A stretch of 64,000 bases of DNA from Streptomyces sp. 2114.4 (GTDB taxonomy: Bacteria > Actinomycetota > Actinomycetes > Streptomycetales > Streptomycetaceae), in assembly GCF_900187385.1 (NCBI RefSeq), contig NZ_FYEY01000001.1, forward strand, positions 248,001 through 312,000. Reading direction: 5' to 3'. A program made the position numbers and the translations under genes. Below the pieces are notes generated by a model, which saw nothing but the letters and a program-made list of their open reading frames with translations, was not told where the DNA came from and searched no databases. How positions within the stretch are numbered: the stretch's first letter is position 1; the number at the start of each line of letters is the position of its first letter. Shown here piece after piece: positions 58,219 through 64,000 of the stretch.

Positions 58219-58716
58219 TTGGTGCCGTCGTTTCTCTTGTCCGTGCTGAACCGCCTCTTCAGCAATGAATCCTGGCGCCGGCTTCATGCACAGGCGGCGT
58301 TCTGGGTCACGCTGGTCATGACCGCGGTACTTCTCGGCGGTGCCGCTCTGGTCGTGGTCGCCGAATCCGGTGCGCCGCACGCCAATATCACGTCATACCC
58401 GAGGGCTTTGTGGTGGTCGATCGAGACGGCGACCACCGTGGGTTACGGGGATTTCTATCCGGTCACGCTGTGGGGCCGCATCATTGCTTCGTTCTTGATG
58501 CTCAGCGCCATCACTGCGTTCGGGGTCATCACGGCAGCCCTCGCCACCTGGTTCGTCGGGCGCGCGGAGCAGGACGTGATCCGCGTGGGCAAGGCGGTGG
58601 GGAATTATGCACGCGAGGACGCGGAAGCGCTCCGCTCGGAACTGCATACGCTGCACACGCGCTTCGACCACGTGGAGAACCTGATCCGGGACAAAGGTTC
58701 CCGCTCCCCCTCGTGA
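58219..58716 (+). CDS. Two-helix potassium channel protein
   Basis: About 165 aa. Two membrane helices (about 25-48 and 85-112) surround the pore loop with the selectivity filter TTVGYGDFYP. A C-terminal coiled tail ends SELHTLHTRFDHVENLIRDKG, which probably tetramerises. There is no RCK or voltage-sensor domain, so this is a KcsA-like or simpler channel. TTG 58219 has the best distance from GGAAGG; GTG 58222 is possible. Confidence 0.87.
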   Translation: MVPSFLLSVLNRLFSNESWRRLHAQAAFWVTLVMTAVLLGGAALVVVAESGAPHANITSYPRALWWSIETATTVGYGDFYPVTLWGRIIASFLMLSAITAFGVITAALATWFVGRAEQDVIRVGKAVGNYAREDAEALRSELHTLHTRFDHVENLIRDKGSRSPS

Positions 58717-58799
58717 CCGAGGAGCGTTGCGGCCCTTGAACCGGCTCCCGGCTTCTCCATGTCTCAGCGGGTGGCTACTCCTCTAAGCTGGTGGCCGTG

Positions 58800-59141
58800 A
58801 TGGATTCCGCCGATGTCCGCCGTATCGCCCTTTCCCTGCCCGAGACGGTGGAGAAGGTGGCCTGGGAGATGCCCACATTCCGGGTCGCCGGAAAGATGTT
58901 CGTCACGATTCCCGACGATGAGTCCTCGTTCGCCGTGCGATGCCCGAAGCACGAGCGGAAAGAGTTGATTGCCGCGGAGCCGGCGAAGTTCTGGGTGCCG
59001 CCGCACGAAGCCGGCTCCGCCTGGGTGAGGGTACGGCTGAACGCGTTGGAGGACATCGGCGAGCTGCGGGACATCCTCGTGGACTCCTGGAAGCAAGCAG
59101 CTCCGACGCGGCTCGTGGATGCTTTTCCCCGAACGGACTGA
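58800..59141 (+). CDS. MmcQ/YjbR family DNA-binding-like protein
   Basis: A 113-aa protein with the YjbR fold: ADVRRIALSLPETVEKVAWEMPTFRVAGKMFVTI at the N-terminus, then SFAVRCPKHERKELIAAEPAKFWVPPH and a closing helix. Family members are small double-wing proteins of uncertain role. ATG 58800 chosen where the family starts; GTG 58791 is possible. Ribosome binding site weak. Confidence 0.83.
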   Translation: MDSADVRRIALSLPETVEKVAWEMPTFRVAGKMFVTIPDDESSFAVRCPKHERKELIAAEPAKFWVPPHEAGSAWVRVRLNALEDIGELRDILVDSWKQAAPTRLVDAFPRTD

Positions 59142-59212
59142 GCCGGCGCGCCCTGCGGGGCGGGCCTACCTTGCCACTCTCATCGGACGCGGACCGTCAG
59201 CAAGGCCGCCTC

Positions 59213-59383
59213 TCACGGGCGGCGGCGCAGGTCACTCCAGTCCAGTGCCTGGGACGCCGTCTGCTGGGAACGCTCGGCCGCCTCGCGCGCTTCGGCGAGG
59301 ATGTCTCCGTGCTCCTCGACGAGCTCTTCGTAGATGGGGGTAGGGCCGGAGGTGTGCGTGGAGGTGTGCGTCGAGGTGCTCAT
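59213..59383 (-). CDS. Small conserved Streptomyces-type protein (56 aa)
   Basis: It starts MSTSTHTSTHTSG, followed by PIYEELVEEHGDILAEAREAAERSQQTASQALDWSDL, likely helical. Small Thr/His-headed proteins of this type are common in Streptomyces, function unknown. ATG 59383 follows GGGAACGGGACACCG. The first 13 codons are themselves short repeats. I do not assign a function. Confidence 0.6.
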   Translation of the reverse strand: MSTSTHTSTHTSGPTPIYEELVEEHGDILAEAREAAERSQQTASQALDWSDLRRRP

Positions 59384-59657
59384 GTCGGTGTCCCGTTCCC
59401 TTGTGATTCGGTGACTGCGGCTTGATGGTTTCTCGCCGCTCTGGGAAGTAGGGAGCACCACAATTGCATAGTCGGTGCACAAAGGGAGGTTTTCCCCACT
59501 CGTCCGCCGCTCCCCCGCGCGGGCGCTGGACATCGTGTCATGACCGCGGCGACCACGCAAAGATCATCCCAGAGCCCGAGACCGCCGTTCGCCCACCCCC
59601 AACACCAGGTGAGAGGGCGCCTCTCGTCAAGGACCGCAGCCCGCTCAGCCCGCCGGT

Positions 59658-59945
59658 GTGCCCCGTTTCACTTGTTCCGTCCCGGGCGAGCGCCGCCAGC
59701 CGCAGCTCGGCCATCCTCGTTCCCGGCACACATCGGCTCCGCACCCCATCGAGCGGGTGGACGGGTATCTGGAGCTCCTGGCCGCACATCACGTGCCCTG
59801 TGAGCGGATCGAGTCCACGGACCCCGGGAGGATTGTTTACGAGGACGACGAGCAGGTCGTTGCCGTGCCGTGGGAACAGGCACGGCCCGGGGCGGCGACG
59901 CCGTGCCCCGGGGACGGTTTGCCAGGGCAACGCTGGTGCGGCTGA
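59658..59945 (+). other. Possible small hypothetical gene or fragment
   Basis: An open frame of up to 95 codons whose middle (HPIERVDGYLELLAAHHVPC, then IVYEDDEQVVAVPWEQ) looks protein-like and has normal codon bias. Its beginning and end are low quality and no clear start site exists. It may be the remnant of a longer gene or an unannotated short one. It stops four bases before the start of the LuxR-type regulator. Confidence 0.35.
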
Positions 59946-59948
59946 CGA

Positions 59949-62687
59949 ATGTTGGGCAGGATGCCTGGCGTGACGACGTCGCGGGGATGTGAAGCTTGTG
60001 GTGCGCCGCTCCCGACGCCTTCCCGGGGTGCGAGCGGCGGCACGACTGCGAGGGATGGAGAGGCTGCGGGAGGAACGGCCGCGGGCAGCGGCGTGGCGGC
60101 AGGCGGCGGCGCGACCGCCGGCAGTCGCACGAGTGCGGGCGGCCGGCCCGCGCGGTACTGCTCCCGTGCCTGCCGGCAACGCGCGTTCCGGCAGCGCTCG
60201 GAGCGTCTGGCCCCGCCCCCAGCGGAGCTGTTGGGGCGCGGACTGCCGCCCGCGCTCGATGCGTTCGTGGGTCGTGAGCGAGAACTGTCGCGGTTACGCA
60301 CGCTGCTGAGGTCCGCGCGCCTGCTGACGCTGACGGGCCCGGGCGGAGTGGGCAAGACACGTCTGGCACTGGAGCTGGCGGGCAGTGTCCGGGGAGCCCG
60401 CACGGGCCGGGCCCACTGGGTGGCGCTCGACTCGCTGGAGGACGGCACGCTGCTGCCGCAGGCGCTTGCCGCCGCCCTCGGGGTCCGCGAGCGCGGCGGC
60501 CGGGCAGGCGTCGAGGCGGTGGTCCACGCCCTGGGCACACGCACGGTGCTGATCGTGCTGGACAATTGTGAGCATCTGGCGGACGCCTGCGCCCGGCTGG
60601 CCGAGACGCTGCTGGCCCGCTGCCCCCGGCTGCGGATGCTCGCCACCAGCCGGGAGACACTGCGCGTCCCCGGCGAGGTCGTCTTCCGGGTCGGCGAATT
60701 GTCGCTCTCGCCGCCGGACGGGGACCACGACTTTGCCGAGCCGCTGCGGTCGGAGGCGGTCAGGCTGTTCCTGGAACGCGCCCGGACGAGCGACGCGGAG
60801 TTCGGGCTCGGACCCGGTGAGGCCCGTACGGTGGCCGAGATCTGCCGGCGGCTGGACGGGTTGCCGCTGGCCATCGAACTGGCCGCGGGCAGGGCGGGGT
60901 CACTCTCCCTGCCGGGCATTCTGCACGGCCTCGACGATCAGTTGTCCCTGCTGACCGACGGCAGGAGGACCGGGCCGGGCCGGCATCGCGAGTTGGGGGC
61001 GGCGATCGACTGGAGTCATCGTTTGCTGGATCCGCTGGAGTCAGTCGTCTTCCGGCGGCTGTCGGTGCTCGGGGGCGGCTTCGACGCGCAGGGGGCCGCC
61101 GCGGTCTGCGCCGACGGGGAGAGCGGGGGCCGGGGAGACGACGTGCACCACACGGCGGCGGCCGGTCGCCGAGGCCCGCACGGCCTCGTGCACCGGGGAC
61201 AGCTGTTGCGCGTGATCTGCGCGCTGGAGGCCAAGTCCCTGGTCGTGAGGGTACGGGGGGATGGGCCACGGGGCACGGCACGGTTCCGGCAGCTGAGCGC
61301 CATCCGGGCCTACGGCATGGAACGGCTCGCGGAAGCCGGGGAGCTGCAGGGCACGTGGGACCGGGCACTCGACTGGCTGGTGGAGCAGGCCGCGGGGGCC
61401 GTCGCGCCGGAGACGTTCCCCGACACCGCCGAGGGGCCCCTCGCCCAGGAGCAGGGGAACCTCGCGGCGGCCGTCGCCCACGCCGCCTCCCGTTCCGACC
61501 GACGGTACCTCCCCCTTGCGGTCGCGCTGGCTCGTTTGCAGTACCAGCAGGAGCAGTTGACGGCCGCGCGCACACTGCTGTCGGAGGTCTTGGCGCGGGC
61601 GCCGGATCACGAGGACCGCGGAGCGGCGTTGGCGCTGGCCGCGCGGTCGGCCTGTCTGCAGGACGACCATGCCGCTGCCCTCGCCTTCGCTGAAGAGGCC
61701 GTCGCCGCCGGGCGCGGCGGGCGGCATCCGGCCAGGCTGGCCAATGCCCTGGACGCGCTGGCGGCCGCCCGGCTGTGCCGGGGCGAGTTCTCCGAGGCCG
61801 TCGCCGTTTTCGCCGAATGCCTCGAGGTGGTCCACACGCTCGGCCGCCCACTGGACCTCGCCCTCTGCCGGCATCATCTGGCGTGGGCGCTGCTCCACAC
61901 GGGCGGAACCGTACGGGCCGAGCGGTTGATGCAGAAGTGCCTCCCCGAGCTCGAAGCACGCGCGCCCCAGGGCCAGTTGACGGCCGCGCTGCACACCGCA
62001 GGCGCGATCCGTCTGGCGCAGGGGGACGTGGACGCCGCCGAGCGGAGGTTCGCCGAAGTGCTGCTCAAGACGCCGCCCGGCGAGAGCTACCACACGCTCT
62101 ACCCGCTGGAAGGGCTGGCCATCGTCGCGGCCGAGCGGGGGGATCTGGAGCGCTCGCTGCGGCTGTACGCCGCGGCCGCCGCGATACGACGGCGGATCGA
62201 CACGGAGCCGGAGGCGCACTGGTGGGACCGGGTGGAGGCGGCCGTGGCGCGGGTCAAGGAAGGGGTTCCTCCCTCCGGGGTCAGAGCGGCGATGGCGGCC
62301 GGCCGCCGGCTGCGGGGTACGCGGTTGGTCGCGTATGCGCTGCGCGGCACACAGCTCCGTGCCACGGGACACGACAGGGATCACGTCCGTTCCACAGGAC
62401 GCGACGGTGAGGATGTCCGTTCCGCAGAGCGTGATGGCGAACATGAAGGGCTGCCCGGCCGAGTAGGCATGGCCGGGCAGCCCCCGCTGACCGGACGTGA
62501 GTCGGCGGTCGCCGAACTGGTCGCCGAGGGGCTGACCAACCAGCAGATCGCCTCGCATCTGGGCCTCTCCAAGAGCACCGTGGCCAGCCATCTGGACCGG
62601 GTCCGGGACAAATGGGGCGTCAGATCTCGTACGCAGATCGCCGTCCGGGCCGCGGGACGGGCAGCGGGCACCGAGCCCGGTCCCTGA
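59949..62687 (+). CDS. Large ATP-binding LuxR-family regulator with split zinc ribbon
   Basis: A 912-aa regulator. At the N-terminus C14-x2-C17 and C71-x3-C75 (in RYCSRACRQRAF) could form a zinc ribbon, separated by an Ala/Gly-rich insert of about 50 residues. Walker A is GPGGVGKT at 130-137, followed by LIVLDNCEHLADACARL and RLDGLPLAIELAAGR, the NB-ARC-like ATPase found in AfsR/LAL-type proteins. A TPR-like region follows (450-730). The C-terminal LuxR helix-turn-helix is LTGRESAVAELVAEGLTNQQIASHLGLSKSTVASHL. The start could also be ATG 59961 or GTG 59970. Target unknown. Confidence 0.88.
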   Translation: MLGRMPGVTTSRGCEACGAPLPTPSRGASGGTTARDGEAAGGTAAGSGVAAGGGATAGSRTSAGGRPARYCSRACRQRAFRQRSERLAPPPAELLGRGLPPALDAFVGRERELSRLRTLLRSARLLTLTGPGGVGKTRLALELAGSVRGARTGRAHWVALDSLEDGTLLPQALAAALGVRERGGRAGVEAVVHALGTRTVLIVLDNCEHLADACARLAETLLARCPRLRMLATSRETLRVPGEVVFRVGELSLSPPDGDHDFAEPLRSEAVRLFLERARTSDAEFGLGPGEARTVAEICRRLDGLPLAIELAAGRAGSLSLPGILHGLDDQLSLLTDGRRTGPGRHRELGAAIDWSHRLLDPLESVVFRRLSVLGGGFDAQGAAAVCADGESGGRGDDVHHTAAAGRRGPHGLVHRGQLLRVICALEAKSLVVRVRGDGPRGTARFRQLSAIRAYGMERLAEAGELQGTWDRALDWLVEQAAGAVAPETFPDTAEGPLAQEQGNLAAAVAHAASRSDRRYLPLAVALARLQYQQEQLTAARTLLSEVLARAPDHEDRGAALALAARSACLQDDHAAALAFAEEAVAAGRGGRHPARLANALDALAAARLCRGEFSEAVAVFAECLEVVHTLGRPLDLALCRHHLAWALLHTGGTVRAERLMQKCLPELEARAPQGQLTAALHTAGAIRLAQGDVDAAERRFAEVLLKTPPGESYHTLYPLEGLAIVAAERGDLERSLRLYAAAAAIRRRIDTEPEAHWWDRVEAAVARVKEGVPPSGVRAAMAAGRRLRGTRLVAYALRGTQLRATGHDRDHVRSTGRDGEDVRSAERDGEHEGLPGRVGMAGQPPLTGRESAVAELVAEGLTNQQIASHLGLSKSTVASHLDRVRDKWGVRSRTQIAVRAAGRAAGTEPGP

Positions 62688-62934
62688 ACACATCGGCGAC
62701 CACGCCGATCGCGACCGGCGGTCCGGTGCCGGTCCGGATCCCGTCGACGGCCCCCCTGGCTCCGCTGGGTTTCGTCACGCGCACAACTCACCGGTCATCC
62801 GACCGATGCGGAGGCCGGCACGACATCGGAGGCTGAGCGGGAGAGCGCACCCGCGAGGGCGGCCGCCCGGCCGTCCAGACCGTCCGTCCCCCTCGGGTGC
62901 CCCGTCCATGAGTTCCTTCCGGCAAGGAGATGCG

Positions 62935-63693
62935 ATGCGGTACGCCGACGATATGAGCCAGGGGGCTGCCAGCGGCCCGGTGCCCCCGACGCGGAAAGGG
63001 GGCGAGCGGACAAGTTCCAGAAGGTCCTTCATCAGGTCCACCTCCGCGGGCGTGACCTCCGTGGCCCTCGGGGTAGGAGTGGCGGCCGCGACCGGCCCTG
63101 CCGCCGATGCCGCGGAGTCGCGCCGGCCGGCGACGGCACGCCGAGCGGCGGTCCCGCTCGCCGTCACCCCGGCCTGCTCGGGCCACGAAACTCCGGAGTC
63201 CGTCGAAGGCCCGCTGTTCAAGCCCAGCTCTCCCGCACGGGGCGATCTGATCACTCCGGGTGTCCGCGGGGTACGGCTCGACCTCAGCGGAGTCGTGTAC
63301 GACACCGCCTGCAAGCCGCTGCCCGAAACGCTCATCGAGTTCTGGCAGTGCGATGAGAACGGTGACTACGACACCTCCGGATTCTCGCTCCGCGGGCACC
63401 AGTACACGGACAGCCGAGGCGCCTACCTGCTCCGGACGATCATCCCCCGGGACTACTGGGGTCGTTGGGGCCAACGGGCCCCGCACATCCACACCCAGGT
63501 GCAGGCTTCCGGCGGCCCCGTCCTCGTCACCCAGCTGTACTTCCCGGACGACACCCAGGCGTACGGCAGGGACTTCGCCGCCCTCAACGCCGCCGACCGG
63601 CTGCTCAACCGTGCCTGCACCATCAACCTCACCGGCCCGGCGGACGGCCGCTACACCGGCACCTTCAACTTCGTGATCACCACCAAGGTCTGA
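62935..63693 (+). CDS. Exported intradiol ring-cleavage dioxygenase
   Basis: A 252-aa protein with a twin-arginine leader (SSRRSFIRSTSAG, Ala-rich core, about residues 27-60). The dioxygenase domain has the catechol-dioxygenase pattern: LIEFWQCDENGDYDTSG (Tyr ligand region) and RDYWGRWGQRAPHIHTQV (Tyr plus the two His metal ligands). Such enzymes open aromatic rings between hydroxyls with Fe(III). Secreted versions occur in several Streptomyces. ATG 62935 follows AAGGAG. Confidence 0.88.
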   Translation: MRYADDMSQGAASGPVPPTRKGGERTSSRRSFIRSTSAGVTSVALGVGVAAATGPAADAAESRRPATARRAAVPLAVTPACSGHETPESVEGPLFKPSSPARGDLITPGVRGVRLDLSGVVYDTACKPLPETLIEFWQCDENGDYDTSGFSLRGHQYTDSRGAYLLRTIIPRDYWGRWGQRAPHIHTQVQASGGPVLVTQLYFPDDTQAYGRDFAALNAADRLLNRACTINLTGPADGRYTGTFNFVITTKV

Positions 63694-63787
63694 GGATCGG
63701 CTCTCCCCGGCAAGCATCTGGGCACGCCCCCTGCCGGCCAACCGCCCCGCGCTCGGCCCCGTTCCCCCACCAGACAAGGAAATCCGT

Positions 63788-64000
63788 ATGCCCTCAAGTA
63801 CCCCCCTGCCCAAGCGGCGTCCCGGCCGGGTAGCGCTGTCGGCAGCGTGTGCCGCCACCGTGGTCACCGGGGCGCTGGTCCTGACCGGCCTGAACGGTGA
63901 ACCCCCGGCATCCGCGGCATCCGCAGCCTCCGTCTCCTCCGCCTCCCGCGCCGACCGCTGGCAGGCCACACCCGTGCCCGTGAAGAAGGGCGATCTGACC
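63788..64000 (+). CDS. Secreted protein, cut by the window end
   Basis: The first 71 codons read MPSSTPLPKRRPGRVALSAA, a Sec leader with basic n-region, hydrophobic core (CAATVVTGALVLTGL) and Ala-rich cleavage zone, then ADRWQATPVPVKKGDL. The rest lies outside the window, so the product cannot be named. GACAAGGAAATCCGT precedes the ATG. It is on the same strand as the dioxygenase, 94 bases downstream, so the two may form an operon. Confidence 0.75.
   Translation, partial: MPSSTPLPKRRPGRVALSAACAATVVTGALVLTGLNGEPPASAASAASVSSASRADRWQATPVPVKKGDLT

Overview
This window is chromosomal DNA from a high-GC actinomycete, almost certainly a Streptomyces. The evidence is the near-universal G/C at third codon positions, frequent GTG starts, many secreted proteins with Streptomyces-type leaders, an ECF sigma factor with a fused membrane anchor, PucR/TetR/MarR/DeoR/LuxR regulators, and GH15, GH114 and M64 enzymes. 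No rRNA, tRNA, insertion sequence, prophage or CRISPR array was found. The layout looks like an accessory-rich part of the chromosome, with short operons, divergent regulator/target pairs and at least three decayed genes.

Region by region. 1-7.5 kb: a GNAT acetyltransferase, a GDSL/SGNH hydrolase remnant, a FAD monooxygenase, a HelD/HelR-type RNA polymerase motor ATPase behind a perfect inverted repeat, a secreted AMIN-like protein, and an alpha/beta hydrolase divergent from its likely TetR repressor. 7.6-16.6 kb: a DeoR/polyol dehydrogenase pair facing a broken polyol transporter gene, a TTC38-like TPR protein divergent from an NCS1 permease with an added zinc-finger tail, a short second Rho, and a methyltransferase. 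16.7-24.8 kb: a HAD protein, a SRPBCC/hydrolase pair with a TetR and an 18-bp palindrome, a secreted protein with an aerolysin-like stem pattern, a GH114 lipoprotein, and cydAB. 25-31.6 kb: a D-amino-acid unit (PucR, alanine racemase, CycA-like permease), then a hydroxyarylic-acid decarboxylase pair (vdcC/vdcD type). 31.7-36 kb: an M64 peptidase, then an ECF sigma factor fused to a zinc anti-sigma motif, one membrane helix and a CAP domain, divergent from a second membrane-anchored CAP protein.

36-46 kb holds the most distinctive locus. It is a tightly packed seven-gene minus-strand operon (44280 to 37563): COMT-like methyltransferase, thermostable-hemolysin-family protein, AMP-forming ligase, TauD-type dioxygenase, second O-methyltransferase, exported NTF2-like protein and amidohydrolase. 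It is flanked by a MarR regulator, a lipoprotein-like hydrolase and a WrbA-like flavodoxin; the promoters of these flanking genes share AAAGCTTT motifs. It looks like an uncharacterised small-molecule pathway.

46-64 kb: a small secreted protein with a Crp-type site upstream, a DUF4326 protein, a lone DUF3662 domain, FabV enoyl reductase, a serine-kinase-like ATP-binding protein, a CPBP protease, a second NCS1 permease, a decayed secreted-protein gene, a GH15 enzyme, a secreted trypsin-like protease, a K+ channel, a YjbR protein, a large NB-ARC-like/LuxR regulator with a split zinc ribbon, an exported intradiol dioxygenase, and a secreted protein cut by the window edge.
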